A stretch of DNA of 64,000 nucleotides from Panaeolus papilionaceus (GCA_015501605.1 JADNRZ010000009.1:1736001-1800000), one strand, 5' to 3'. Positions 10,983-27,501 are shown, counted from the first letter of the stretch. Numbers and translations: made by a program. Notes: generated by a model not told the origin, from the sequence alone.

Positions 10983-11434
10983 CATTCCATTGAATTGTTT
11001 CGGTATACATGCACAGTTGAGCACAGTGTTCGTTTCAGTCCTGGGAGGTGGGAGTGGACGCTCCGAGGTGGTTACTTAAGGACCACGATCAGGGCCTTTT
11101 CTCCAAGGACCAGCTGACTTGCTTCATATAAAAGCTCTAAATATGTACATGTACTGTCAACCGTGCAATTTTGCTACCTGACATTTGAATGTGTGACTCA
11201 GAGAAGGCACCGTGAGCAAAGATATTGATATTGGTATTCTACCTTCTTCCCATACACAACGTCTACATCGATCAAAATGCTGAGGCCTTGCAGGTATGTC
11301 GATAGTGTTTCTACCATTCAAATTTTTACCCACGAGCTGATGCATATTTATGTCCTAGAAATCTCAGAAAGTCATCCGTCAATCTTGAGTCCTTCACTAG
11401 GTTGCTTTCCGTGTTGAGCGTTCAGTAGGCCATC
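10983..11434. promoter_or_regulatory. Intergenic, upstream of P450 gene 1
   Basis: No gene supported. A TATA-like string (catataaaag, about 11126-11135) lies about 300 bp before the P450 start. Confidence 0.35.
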
Positions 11435-13652
11435 ATGGCCCTCTCTGATTTCATGAGCTCGCACTTTTTGATTTCATTGTCGCTTGCAATTCTTCCTGTA
11501 CTCAGCATAGGAATTGGGTTGTATGATGTTGTGATGCGGTACATCAATCCTTCTGGGAGAAGAGTGTTACCATATCCTCCTGGGCCACCTCCTGCGAGCT
11601 ATATAGCTGGCCACATAACTCAGATACCACAGACTAACGCTTGGGAAGGATATGCAAAGTGGGCCAAGCAATACGGTGCGTTCGTTTACTTGTGTCCAGT
11701 ATACAATGCGACGCCTGACAACAGCTTCGTGGCTCTTAAATCAAAGGCGACATGATATACTTTAGGATTTACCGAGAGCATAACGTCATTTTACATCGCC
11801 TGGAAGATGCCATCGAGCTGTTTGAGAAGCGGTCTGGAATTTACTCTGACCGCAAGCACAGTGCGATGATGAACATGTAAGCTGTTGACTCTGAATCTCG
11901 TCGATTACTCCTATCATCGGTTTAAAAACGCCTGTAGGATGGGTTGGGAGTTCAACACGGGCCTGAAGATATACGACGACTCATGGAGACACCATCGGCG
12001 AATGCTGAAGAAGTATTTCGAAAAGGACAAGATTCACGCCTACGTCCCGGTTCAGAAGGAGAAGATGAAAAGATTTCTTAACTATTTATTGGATGCACCT
12101 GATGACTTCCGTCAACACGTAAAAAGGTCAGTTTGATTTATATTTCTACTATGATGTGCCCATGTAGTGATTGCTTTACGCATTTGTACTAGGCTCACAA
12201 CCTCCACTATCCTCTCAATTTTGTACGGACACAACCTCAGCGACGACACCATAGATTACTTTGTCGATATTGCCGAATATGCCGTTAATGCACTGGTAGA
12301 GGCCATGATACCTGGTGCTTCCGTGGTCGATCAACTGCCAATCCTGCGACATGTACCCACTTGGTTTCCGTCTTGGGTTCCAGGTGTCAAATTCAAACGG
12401 TTATCACAGAAAGTCAAAACATATACCCTTCGCATGCAGGAAGAGCCTATTAAACTTGTTGGCAAGGAGCTTGTAAGCTGAACCATCTCTTCAAATCGCA
12501 TTATTGCTGACCATCGTGCGTCGTAGGCAGAAGGAACTGCAGGGCATTCTATCGTGGCTGAGCTTCTTGAAAATTGTTACAAAGAAGCCGAGTACGTCAA
12601 TACAAGAGAGATGGCAGCCACAGCCTATGCTGGTACGAACCTCACATGCTATCCTGGCGCTTGACTGACCAATTTCAAAATAATCGTAGCTGGCGCCGAG
12701 ACAGTGAGTAGCTGTTCTCACGGAAACAGACCTCTGTTCTAATATCATTATTAGACTGTCGCTGGTTTGGAGACATTCTTTTTGGCCATGATGCTTTTCC
12801 CAGACGTTCAAAAGGAAGCACAGCTGGAGATAGATCGAGTCACGGGCCGTGACCGTCTGGTGGATCTGGAGGACAGACCATCGCTACCTTACATCGAAGC
12901 CTTGTACAGAGAGCTAATGCGATGGCGTCCCCCCATGCCATTCCCAGTTGCCCATACAACGACTGACGATGATGTCTATCGTGGATATTTCATTCCGAAA
13001 GGTGAGTTCATAACATTCAGCGAAACCAAGAAAGCTCTAATGCTGCCTCCGTAGGGACAGTCATTCTTGCCAATACATGGTATGCACGATGATAGTCGTA
13101 TCAACTGCTTATTGATCTCTTGTTTTCTTTTGACAGGGCCATGGCACACAACGAGGAGAAGTATCCTGAACCTGATATCCTCAGACCTGAAAGGTTTTTG
13201 AACGCAGATGGCACCCTTAACGATGACGACTTCATTCTAACTTTCGGATATGGAAGAAGGTATGGCAGTGCCACCCCACATTCGTGCTCTTTATACTGAG
13301 GCCAACCTCCTATTAGGATCTGTCCAGGGCGATACCTCGCTGGGTCGACTGTATGCTTCGCTTGCTTGTTCATTGTTGATCAAGAAGTTGACTGAGACAC
13401 CCACTTTTATTCACAGACCTGGCTGACCATCGCGTCTGTGCTTTCGGCTTTTAATATACGCACAAAAGACGGAAAACCAGGGGTTTTTCCAGGTTTTACT
13501 GATGGAGCAGTCAGGTGAGAAGAACGAATATTTTGCTTTCAAAACGGAGAACTCATCCGTAATTATCTGCTAGTCACCCTCTGCCCTTCGAATGTTCCAT
13601 TACCGTCAGGAGTGAAGACGCGGCCAACCTCATACGTTCTGCCTCTTTATAG
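11435..13652 (+). CDS. Cytochrome P450 monooxygenase (tandem copy 1)
   Basis: The N-terminus has a signal-anchor helix (FLISLSLAILPVLSIGIGLYDVV) and a proline hinge (LPYPPGPPPASYIAG), the usual ER-membrane P450 opening. Successive exons read GDMIYFRIYREHNVILHRLED, MGWEFNTGLKIYDDSWRHHRR (helix C W-x-x-x-R), EAMIPGASVVDQLPILRHVP, a split I-helix AGAETT, the K-helix Glu and Arg in EALYRELMRWRPP, the PERF-like region LRPERFLNADG, and the haem loop FGYGRRICPGRYLAGST with the axial Cys. The end reads HPLPFECSITVRSEDAANLIRSASL with a stop at 13650-13652. About twelve short introns are inferred; one exon is very small (about 14 nt, between 12691 and 12704). Intact P450 of the O-methylsterigmatocystin oxidoreductase-like agaricomycete group; substrate unknown. 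It is similar to copy 2 and the pseudogene downstream and to the inverted copy at 45.7-47.9 kb. Confidence 0.9.
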
Positions 13653-14078
13653 AAGTAGTCTCAGTAAAGCCAAGTCCACATAACCTCATCGCAGTTCACG
13701 AGTTTCAAATTTCAAACACTGGCATATAAGCAAAGGATTCACACATCTGATCAATTGTCTCATTCGAATGGGAAGTCCGCTGACATGTTGAACCAAACCC
13801 TAAAATAAAATAGGGAACGATCGACTGGAACACGACCAGCTGATTCAAAATCGGTGCGATATTTGGTCGTGCTGTCAAACAGACACCCGTGTGTAGCCGT
13901 CTTAGTTGCAGGTATTCCAAATTCATTGTGTTCTTGAGCTTAGCTTTCTCAGAAAGTACTCAATTGATAACGTTATTCGGGACATATGACATGGGCTACT
14001 ATTCCCCACCCACATACTCTTCGAGAATCCATTTAAGCCCTACAGCTTTTTAGAGCGCAGCCAGCTTTTGAAATTTCG
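13653..14078. promoter_or_regulatory. Upstream region of P450 gene 2, with a block shared with the P450 pseudogene
   Basis: At about 13815-13852 a block with gatcgactggaac followed by cagctgattc recurs at 16894-16921 upstream of the third P450 unit. Both starts are also preceded by ccatttaag (14029-14037 and 17065-17073) and by a gccagctttt/gccagctttc string. These parallels suggest the promoter was duplicated together with the gene. Confidence 0.5.
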
Positions 14079-16396
14079 ATGATGACGCTCACTTCATTTT
14101 TCACCCCTCACTCCCTCGTCTCTTTAGCGCTTACGATATCATCCACGATCTTCCTATCAATCGGCCTCCATGACATTATCATCCGGTGGTTGAATCCTCG
14201 TGGCCACAAGGTGCTACCATACCCTCCCGGTCCTCCTTCTACAGGCTACTTCTCAGGAAACGCATCTCAGCTGCCGCAAAGTCGATCTTGGAAAGTCTAC
14301 ACAGAGTGGGTTCGAGAGTATGGCAAGTCGATTTCTATTCCTCTTTTGAAGTGCTCATACCGCTGCTAATCAATGTATCCCGGTCAGGCGATATCATTCA
14401 TTTCACGATGTATGGCGAGCATACTATCATCTTGAATCGTATGGAGGACACCGTGGAGCTGTTCGAGAGGAGATCCGGGCTGTATTCTGATCGAAAGCGA
14501 AGTACAATGACCCAACTGTGAGCGCTTTACCTCATCTGTGATTTACCCTCTGTTGTTGATGTAGTCTCTCAAGAATGGGATGGGGCTTCAATGTTGGATT
14601 AAAACCCTATGGTTCAGAATGGAGGTGGCATCGCAAATCGATGAGAAAATACTTTGACAAAAGACCTTCTGATGTGTTCGTTCCGGTTCAGACAAGCAAA
14701 GTGCGCCAATTGCTCAAGGACCTTCTCAAGAACCCGGAGGAATTTCGACACTATACCAAGAGGTGAATTTGAAACATTTTGTACCACATGTATCTACTGA
14801 GTCGACCTCTTGCTTTTTCTGTCTTTCAATGAACCTCTAGAACTGCCACAGCAATTATAATGGCCATGCTGTACGGTTTCGATCTCTCTGACCAAAAAAT
14901 TGACTACTTTACACGTCTATCCGAAATTGCTACAAGCAAGCTCGTAGAGTCGATGATCCCCGGTGCAGCAGTTGTCGATGCGTTGCCCTTTTTGCGCCAT
15001 ATTCCTGCCTGGTTCCCTGGTGCCCAGTTTCGGCGGCATGCAGCATATGTGAAGAAGCATGCTGATGTCATGTTGGAAGCGCCCATGAAGGTTGTAACTG
15101 AACAATCTGTGAGTGGATCGAGCTTCGGCATTTTTTCTGAATATCTTGCTGTGATATTGAAACTTGATGCTGGAATGCGTGAAGAACCAGGGACTTTCAG
15201 GAGCATGTGTCGCCGGTGACTTACTCGAAGATTCGGATGAGTCGCAATATAGTAAAATCAAAGATCTGTCTGCGACATTGTACGCCGGTATGTACTTGAA
15301 TAACCTCAAGAGATGCGCAACATATTAAACCCGTGTTCCACAACCTCTCATTCTAGCCGGATCTGACACAGTTCGTATACTGCACAGTTATAATCTCCTA
15401 CCCAGTAACTCACTGGCACCTCATTCAGCTATCCTCCGCATTCGCCACCTTCTTCCTCGCAATGCTCCTCTTCCCATCAGTCCAACGTAAAGCCCAGTCA
15501 GAAGTAGACAACATTACCAACAGAGACAGGCTCCCTACGTTCGACGACCGACCATCTTTGCCTTATATCGAGGCACTGATGAGAGAGCTGTTGAGGTGGC
15601 GGCCCCCATTGCCCCTTAACGTGCCTCACGTCACTTCGGATAGGGATGTGTATAAAGGGTACTATATACCGAAGGGTGAGTTGGCTGAATTGATTTGGCT
15701 TTTCAGATCAACTCTCTTCGTAGGGGGACATTCGCTCTTACTAATTGTTGATGCTTGGTTTCGACCTCATAGGTACCGTCGTTGTAGCGAATATCTGGTG
15801 AGGAGTCAATGCGCTCTGTTCAATGGGTATAGCACCAACACTTGGTGCTGATGTTGATTGGCAGGGCTATGTCCCGTAACGAAGAAGTATATCCCGACCC
15901 AGAGGAATTCAGACCCGAGAGGTTCCTCAACACAGATGGATCGCTCAAAGGAGATGACGAATTCCTGATTTCGTTTGGGTACGGTCGAAGGTCCGTAAGC
16001 AGTATCCTTAAAAGAGAGTTTTCGCCTGTTCTGTTGCTGTTCGGCTGATCTTAATCGAACCCATATCACAGAATATGCCCGGGAAAGTACATTGCTTTTG
16101 GAAATGTAGGATGCACTCTTGCATCACCTTTACCTATGAAACTCACTCATTTCGATACAGCTCTACATCATGGCCGTGTCTGTACTTGCTACCTTCGATA
16201 TCAGGCCGAAGAAAGGTGCTGAATTACCCCACGATCTCGAGTACACAGATGGGATGATTAGGTTTGTGTACCGTTTTTATCTCTCGCCTTCACGAGCTTT
16301 AAAATCTTATTTCGACGACCCAGTCACCCGATGCCTTTTGACTGCCAGGTGGCTCCTCGAGATGAAGCAGCTGCAAAGTTGGTACAGGATTGTTGA
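14079..16396 (+). CDS. Cytochrome P450 monooxygenase (tandem copy 2)
   Basis: It starts MMTLTSFFTPHSLVSLALTI with a signal anchor and the hinge VLPYPPGPPSTGYFSG. Exons continue GDIIHFTMYGEHTIILNRMED, MGWGFNVGLKPYGSEWRWHRK, MLYGFDLSDQKIDYFTRLSE, MIPGAAVVDALPFLRHIPAWF, the I-helix AGSDT, RDRLPTFDDRPSLPYIEA, the K-helix EALMRELLRWRPPLPL, GYYIPKG, RAMSRNEEVYPDPEEFRPERF, and the haem region FGYGRR joined by an intron to ICPGKYIAFGN. The last exons read SVLATFDIRPKKGAELPH and HPMPFDCQVAPRDEAAAKLVQDC, with stop 16394-16396. All landmark residues are present, so the enzyme should be active. It is the closest visible relative of the pseudogene that follows. Confidence 0.9.
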
Positions 16397-17110
16397 CTAA
16401 TTCAAAGGGTCGAAGCACATCTGTGACATATTGATACGAGAACAAGGTCGATGATATGTAGTAGAATATTTTGATGTTCATTGGTTTGTCATTTTTTATG
16501 CTGTTTAGAGTTAACAGTTAAGTTGGCGTCTTTTGGAAAGAAGCGAAAAGAAAGGGGTTAATAAAGACTCGAAAAGCCCTTTTCAAAATCCAATGTCTGC
16601 GCTAACGATGATGATTGGTTGATAGTTAACTTCTTCCCGTTAGTGGGAAGTATCTTGCTGCCATGATAATCCCTTTACAGCCAGTTTCATAACGATAGGT
16701 AGGCCATTCGTGCCATTCGTAGTCTCGGTTCCCCAACCTTCCCCAACTCGCTGGAGATGTTGCTTTCGTTGTTTCAACGGCTTACGAAGCGATTCCCATC
16801 TGCCTTGATTCGATTCACACCTGGAAATCAAGTGCTATGTTGTTGTGGGAAGCCTCTGTCAATTTAACTTTTCCTTGAAATAAAAACGGGGCACGATCGA
16901 ATGGAACGAGCGCAGCTGATTCGAATTGATAGTAGTGTCACCTATCTATGCCGGTCAGACTGAATAGATTGTACCTACTGCTTTCCTTTCAAAGTCTCTC
17001 AGGCTACAAACCTGCACCTCAGAAGAAGGCCTAGGCACTCACCTTCACCCATCTTTCGAAAACCCATTTAAGGCCCTCTCACTTATGCGGCGAAGCCAGC
17101 TTTCGAAGCT
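16397..17110. promoter_or_regulatory. Intergenic between P450 copy 2 and P450 pseudogene
   Basis: No gene. The right part (16871-17110) resembles the upstream region of copy 2, including the gatcgaatggaac and cagctgattc block and the ccatttaag string. Confidence 0.45.
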
Positions 17111-18930
17111 GTTTTATCTACATTGATAAACCGTTTGGTTCCGATTATCCGTGGTGACGGTCTCCTCTTATTTAACCTCTCACTTCACTGTCTCTTTAGT
17201 GCTTGCTGTGCTAGCTATAATCTGCGTATCTATGGGGCTTATGACCTCATCAGGCGGTATTTAAACTCTCGCATCCTCAAGGCCCTCCATACCCTCCAGG
17301 CCCTCCCCCCACAGGTTATTTCTCAGGAAACGCTTCTCAACTGCCCCAAACTAAGGCTTGGACTGTCGACACGGAGTGGACCTAAGGAGCGTGGTTTGTA
17401 CTAGACCAGGTCCGAAGGTATTTCGAAGTGGCTGATGTTTGTCCCTCATTCAGGAGATATCATTTACTTCATAATGTACGGCGAACATACACTGATTTTG
17501 AATCGTTTGGAATATACTGTGGAGCTCTTCGAGAAGAGGTCTGGGATATACTCTGATCGGAAGCAAAGCACGATGACCCAGCTATGAGTGTTCTACGCTG
17601 TTTATGACGCTTTATCATCTTTCGCTGACATAGTACCTAAAGAATGGGATGGGATTTCAACTTCAAATTACAACCCTATGGTGCCGAATGGAGGGACCAC
17701 CGCAAGTCGACGAGAAAGTACTTCGACAAAGGCCCAGCTACCACATACATGCCAATTCAGACAAGCAAGGTACACCAATAGCTGAAAACCTCTTGAACAA
17801 ACCAGCAGAATTTTGACACTATGCAAAAAGGTTGTTTCATATCTTGCATCATATAGACTTGCCTCGGTTTGATCGCTCATTCTTATTTCATTTCACCACG
17901 CCCTTTAGAACTACAACTGCGATTATAATGGCTATGTTATACGGCTCTACACTCCAGATGAGCAAATTGACTACTTTGTGCATTTATCAGAGGTTGCGAT
18001 GGCCAAGCTTGTAGAGACGATGATTCCAGGTGCAGCTGTCGTCGATGCGTTTCCATAAAGCCCAATCTGAAATAGACAACATCACCAACCGAGATAGGCT
18101 CCCCACATTCGACCATCGACCATCGTTACCGTATATCGAAGCTCTGATGAGAGAGCTATTCAGATGGCGGCCTCCGCTGCCTCTGAATGCGCCCCATCTC
18201 AGTACGGAGAGGGACATTTATAAGGGGTATTATATTCCCAAAGGTGAATTATGGTCTAGATCGATCAAGGTTGAGGAGTGCTGAAGGCTTTTGTTTCGAA
18301 TCATAGGCACAGTTGTTATTGCGAACATCTGGTAAGTAAATTCAGATTAAAATCATACCGAAATTAAACACCTCGATTTCGAACTATGGAGGGCCATGTC
18401 CCGCAACGAAGGAGTATACCCTGAACCCGAGGAGTTCAAACCAGAACTATTCCTCAACGCAGATGGATCTCTCAAAGAAGAGGACGAATTTTTTATTTCC
18501 TTTGGGCACGGTGGAAGGTACGTCGTACGCTCTGGCAATGGACAGCTTCAAGTCGCTTGCTGCCATACTGTGGGGCTTCGACTAACCAGCCCTCCACTGT
18601 TCAAATGTCCACAGGATATGCCCAGGAAAACACATCGCTCTAGGAAACGTGAGACACGCTTTTCTCCTTGTTTTGGTCTGCTAAACTCAACCGCCGTTTA
18701 ATTCAATCTAGCTCTACATTGTGGTCGCATCCGTATCGCCACATTCGACATCAAACCCAAGAAAGGCGCAGAAGTATCCCCCGATCTTGACTTCACAGAT
18801 GAAATGGTCAGACCCGTACCTCGTCCCTGGCTTATGAACCTCACTTCGATGGTCTAGCCACCCAATGCCTTTTGAGTGTTCTATCGAACCTCGAAACGGG
18901 GCAGTTGCGAAACTAGTGCGATACTGTTGA
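17111..18930 (+). pseudogene. Cytochrome P450 pseudogene (tandem copy 3) with internal deletion
   Basis: Homologous throughout to copy 2 but broken. The start codon region is degraded and the anchor exon has stops. The hinge is recognisable only after frameshifts (around 17280-17330). The exon YGEHTLILNRLEYTVELFEK with GIYSDRK survives, as does a damaged MGWDFN...PYGAEWRDHRKSTRKYF exon (about 17647-17790) with stops. At about 18055 the text jumps from MIPGAAVVDAF straight to KAQSEIDNITNRDRLP, removing about 130 residues including the I-helix and its oxygen-binding AG-x-DT. The rest is nearly intact: MRELFRWRPPLPL, YYIPKG, RAMSRNEGVYPEPEEFKPE, FGHGGR, ICPGKHIALGN and a terminal HPMPFECSIEPRNGAVAKLV with stop at 18930. 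It cannot encode an active P450. Confidence 0.85.
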
Positions 18931-19466
18931 CCCCATCGAGTCGATATATATTACCAAATGTGCTTATGAAGAGCCCTATCCAAATAGCAATGTTCTCGAA
19001 GCTACAAAGCCATCAACATGCGATTAATTCGCCTCACAAACACGTCAACGATAGTTATAACACATTTATATTGATTGAACTGATCGATTCTGGGGTTTTG
19101 ACGCATCTCGAAAATAAACGAAGAAAAAAGAAGGCTAAAAGAAAATCAATCAAGAAAGTCGTAAAAAAGAAAAGACAAAAGTTGAAGAAAAAAAAAGAAA
19201 AGAAAAGAAAAGAAAAGATGAAGATAAGCTTGGTTGGTTGGTTCGTAGGTCGGTGGTCGTATGTGATGATGATTGCGGGGTGATACAATGGATTGGATGA
19301 GTTATGCGATAGGAAGAGGGGTAGGATGCGATTTGCGATATGTATGGGCGTAAAAATGTCGATGTAGGTGTACCAGCCAAAACGAAATAGAAAAATCGTA
19401 AAATGGGAATAGCAACCTGCAAGAAACGAAACCGAAATGAATATGAATCCACATCCTATTCTAAAC
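18931..19466. other. Intergenic, purine-rich, 3' flanks of two converging genes
   Basis: Holds the 3' flank of the P450 pseudogene and, on the other strand, the 3' flank of the vWA gene. It is dominated by an A/G-rich tract. Apparent Lys-rich open frames here are by-products of that tract. Confidence 0.5.
19124..19218. repeat. Polypurine tract with (AAAAG)n
   Basis: Almost pure A/G on the plus strand for about 95 bases, ending in an uninterrupted run of about five AAAAG units (19193-19218). Low-complexity microsatellite. Confidence 0.8.
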
Positions 19467-21763
19467 TCATGCCCTTGCGCTTCTCCACGCGCTCTGCATA
19501 GCAATTCGTCTTGCCTGTAATTCAAAATTGCGTCAGCTCAACTTCTAATACGTTTAACCCTGAAATAACAAACCTGCTCAAGGGATATCGAATCCTCTCT
19601 TAACTCAACCTTTTGCCTTCCATCCTCCTCCTCCTCCTCGTCATCATCAAACCCGCTCCTCTGAGCACCCAATCTCATACCACCAAACGCAGCCTTTCCT
19701 CCTGCAAGCGAGAAAGGTGTGCTGGCAACAGCAGTTCCGAATACACTGGCGTTCTTGGGTGCGCCGAATGCGGCAAAGTCAGTGACGACTTTGCGAGGAG
19801 GAGATGAGGGTGGGGATTTGGTGGGCGAAGTGGGGATTTTGGGAGCGGAGGAAGGAGAGGAGTACGATGAGTAAGAGGAATATGAGGATGAATAAGATGA
19901 TCGGGAGAGACTGTGTCGGGCTTGGAGGTATTTATCTGTGAAACGCGTTCCGTGGACCTAGAAAAATCATTCGGGCGTCAATATATGCGCGCATATATGA
20001 GCAAAAATAACGATAATCACCCTCTTGAGTAAAGGCCTCGCCTCAGTCAATGATGGTGCCTGCGTAAACACAGCGACGTTATGCTTCGCCTCCTCGCTCT
20101 CTTTGTATATGCTCTCAATGACGACCTTCTTGGTGCTTTCATTCCTCAGAAGAAGCTTTTCATGCAGCTCCTTTGCGACATCGTCTACGCTCTCGTTGTT
20201 TCCCAGGATGCGCTGTGCGACTGCATGACCTACTTCGCGGACTAAACGCTCCATGTCAAGGTTCTCGAGCACACTCCCAACGATGGCATGGGTGAGTAGA
20301 TCAGCGGTGAGCAGCGGCAGCATGAGACCGGAGGTAATTGAAGTGATGGCTTGATAGAAGTCGGTGGCATACTGTTCCGGTGGTCGAATAGATTATTTTG
20401 GGCGAGCATATGACGTTCGGTGTGAGGCACAGGTTTATTTTTGGTAATTTTTTGAAGGAAAGGGGAAGCATTAAGGTTTTGGGGAACAGGTCGGTAAGTG
20501 CCAAAAATTCCAAGATAAATGGTGAAAAATAATAGCTCACAGAGTAACCGCTCAATGCAGGCTCACAGGCGACAAAGAACTGTTGTAAAAGATAGGGGCA
20601 ATTAATTAATCAAGTCAAGATAAGATTATCTATCATCTTATCAACTCACCAACGTAATACCACGACCTGCCATCATCCTAGCCAGTTGCAATGGATCATG
20701 TCCATCTGGAGAGCCTTCGTCAAATCCTATTCAAGGCATTCAGAAAGTTGTAATAAAAATAAATGAGAAATGAAATAAAAATACCATCTCCATATTCTCC
20801 AATTCCATGGGGCGGCGCATCTGCAATCAAAACGACCATCTTGCTAGCATTTTCCCTCCATTCCATATTCAAAGCCTCCGCCAAAGCAGCAGTAACAGCC
20901 TCAGGTCCATCTCCACCTCCACTAGCATAAAGCGTCGAAAGATGTCGATGCACCTGGCTAATATCCGACGAGAAGCCAAAGTTCTTGGTCACGTAAGTAT
21001 GATCCTGAGGGGGATGATCTCTGAACGCCACGAGCCCCACGCGCAGGTCTTCTGGGCTTTGTAACCTCCCCGACTCGAAGATGTGCGCGCAGATCGACTC
21101 GATGTTGCGTGTGGCGGAGGAGATGTAGGTCCCTTGGGACCCCGTGCAGTCTTGGACGAACACGAGGTCTCTGGTTTTGGAAAGTCGTTAGTTTATGGAT
21201 TTGATAGTTTGATCCAGAGTGGGGGTTGGAGTCCATTGTCATTGTCCATTGTCCATTAAGTTTGGGTCGTGGATGGGGTAAGAAAGCGTGATGGCGAGTT
21301 GCAAAGTTTAGGATGTCATCCATCCAGTTGAGATGGAGCGGGATTTGGAGGGGGCGTGTCATTGGGTCGTGTCGAAATGATGTGATTGAGATTATCGAGT
21401 CATTCGGTGTCATGTCATTGCATATGAATGCCATAAGGATTGAAAAGCGTAGGAGAGAGAGTAATAGTCAGCAAAGCCATTCATGTCAGGGAGGTCTCAC
21501 AGGATGTTTCACGGAGGGAAACACAAACGAGAGAAGCGGCTGAAGGAATAGAAGAGCGAAAAGCGCGGAGAGTTCAACACAGATGACACCACTCTTTCAC
21601 ACTCGTTCATCCCAGGTCTCAACCAACACCAGAGGTGTTACAATTGACAAGGAAAAGAGTCTACTCACAGCTGCTTCCTCGATGGATCTAGTTGTTGCAC
21701 CTGCGGCTTCTCTTCAAATGCGGGGAGCAATCCTCCTCCATCCATAGCCATATCTTCGTCCAT
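19467..21763 (-). CDS. von Willebrand factor type A domain protein
   Basis: Start ATG 21763 (MDEDMAMDGGGLLPAFEEK). An intron of about 498 nt (21668-21171), the longest inferred in this gene, precedes the vWA domain: LVFVQDCTGSQGTYI (MIDAS-like D-x-T-x-S), DLRVGLVAFRDHPPQDH, LSTLYASGGGDGPEAVT and KMVVLIADAPPHGIGEYGDG. Next come GITLFFVACEPALSGY, an exon with MLPLLTADLLTHAIVGSVLE, and a helical region (AVAQRILGNNESVDDVAKEL). The C-terminus has low complexity: Ser/Tyr-rich YSS repeats, SPTKSPPSSPP, an acidic DDDEEEEED, then DSISLEQARRIAMQ, ending TGA at 19469-19467. vWA proteins of this group resemble the domain found next to alpha-kinases in Dictyostelium VwkA, but no kinase domain is seen. Probable protein-protein interaction role; function unknown. 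Confidence 0.72.
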
Positions 21764-22929
21764 GTCTATTCAAAGGCTTGTCTTCTGTTCGATTCAAAGT
21801 GTGTCAGGTAAGCGATCAACCGTATGACCGTCTATATTGTTGTAGAGTGGGTTAAAGGCCGTTGAGATCAAGGGTACGAGGTAATAAGGCTAGCTTGACT
21901 GGATTGGGTTGGATTGGATGGATAGATTATGTTATGGATCGTTCAAGTCGACAAGTCGTAGTAATCGTAATCGTGGTGATGTTGGAGTAGTTTCAAAGCA
22001 AGTAAGAGAACAACCACAATGCACAGTCAAAGGCGTGATATAGTTGTGGTGTGGGAGGTTGAGCAATGATGATGGATGATGGAAGTCGGTCAACAAGAAA
22101 CGAGGCAGAATCAAATTAGGACATTACTCACTTGCCCCTGTGTTGATCCTGTTTTGATTCACCACCCAAGTTTACTTTGTGTATGTATAAACTTTGAAGC
22201 AGATGATGGTAGAAAGTGTAAGAATGTAAGAAAGAAAGAAAGAAAACGAGATAATATATAAATTTAATTTAATATAATCTCAAAATCAGCCGAGTCGAGA
22301 TCCTATTCGCATGAGAGCCTGAATCTGAAATAATCGCAGCAGGCCTTTGCCTCACCTCACCTTACCCACTCATTGGCACTCATCGATTAACAAAAATTAC
22401 ACACAATGGGGCGCGGCATATCATCCACGTTTTTGATCATCATACCCTGCCATGAATGTTACTTTAGCACCGGGAAAAAACACAACAAGTCTGCCGACCC
22501 CCTCGTGCCCCATGTCTCGACCTCTTGAATCTTTGAATCTCTCCACATTCTTCCCTGTATGTACTTGACTTACCTTTACTTTCACCATTCGGATATCGGA
22601 TCTTGTACACTTACACGTACTCCCGCATCCTCGCTCTTCGGATCGAACTCTGAGCATCTAAAGGTGACCGTTCGTGGCGTTTAGCTTTCGTGCATTTGTC
22701 TACCTAACTAAAAAAAATCTAGCTACAATCAAACCACGATGGGTATCCCATCGCTCTCCTCTCCTCATCGACATAAACCACCCAACAATGTAATAATACG
22801 TATACGTATGAACGTAAAATAAAACCTCGCCTGCTAGAAATAAAAATATAGCGATAGCGATGTGTAAAGCGTAGAAAATAAAAAAGGGCATGAGCAACAT
22901 CATTCACCCCATCCTCATCATCACGATCA
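21764..22929. other. Intergenic, promoter of the vWA gene and 3' flank of GEM1
   Basis: About 1.17 kb without a supported gene. It contains a short (GAAA)n run near 22230-22245 and AT-rich sequence. Short open frames on both strands lack family resemblance. Confidence 0.45.
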
Positions 22930-26739
<3,810 letters not shown>

Positions 26740-27501
26740 ATCCTCTAAAAATCCCTTTAAAAGTGAATTAAGAGATCTTGAAGGCGAGGAATAATAAGTA
26801 AGTTAATAAGTAAAAGGAATGGAATAGGAATGGGGAAGAGAGCGCGGCGGTTGCTCAGAACAGCACGAAGAGAAATTGTGTACACGTGATTGACTCTTCC
26901 CCGAGATTGACGCTTTTGGACTTCACAGAGGTTTCTCCGAACCACCGCCATCTAGCAAACACTTGCTCACATGAACTACGGGCACTTGTGAGTAAAACCG
27001 GCATGTGGTCTTCAAGTACTTGGGTCTATCTAAACTTCTGAGCATGGGTCAACCTGTCAATGTCTGTCCTCCTGCTTACGCTCTATGATCTCTGAACTAT
27101 GCCTGGCTCCTGCTGGTCACTCCTTACGCTTCTGATGGACTTTTCGAAGATTTTCACGGATACGGTTCTACTTGAAGATGCGCCTAGTCACCTTCCAAAA
27201 ATAGGGAAAATATTTCTCATCAAACACTCGAGGGCTATCTCGAAACTATTTTAGGGATTGATATCGCCAAAATTCATGTAAAATACACCCCTCACTGTAG
27301 TCAAGGAACGACGATATTGTATCCACGCTCAGGAGACCAACCTAGAGGCAAAAATATTCTGCTCACACGAAAAACACTCGAACTGAAAGATGCCTTTGGT
27401 TCGTCTTCTGGCCAACCACTCAACTCTCCTCTGTTCTCCTACCTGCTCGTTCGGGTATCTCGATCCCTTCGCAGGAGAAGGAACCCCATAGGTCTGTTGT
27501 T
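26740..27501. promoter_or_regulatory. Divergent intergenic region (GEM1 minus, CFEM gene 1 plus)
   Basis: No gene supported. The right end (about 27362-27390, ctcacacgaaaa and cgaactgaaag) resembles the region upstream of CFEM gene 2 (about 29624-29652), so the duplicated unit includes 5' flank. Confidence 0.45.

Noticed and set aside
18876..19283. Plus-strand open frame ending in a Lys/Arg-rich stretch
   Set aside because: Produced by the polypurine microsatellite and the 3' flank of the P450 pseudogene; no domain and no independent start context.
21171..21668. Possible separate gene inside the long first intron of the vWA gene
   Set aside because: Frames are short and unsupported; donor and acceptor fit a single long intron that joins KQL to LVFVQDC in frame.
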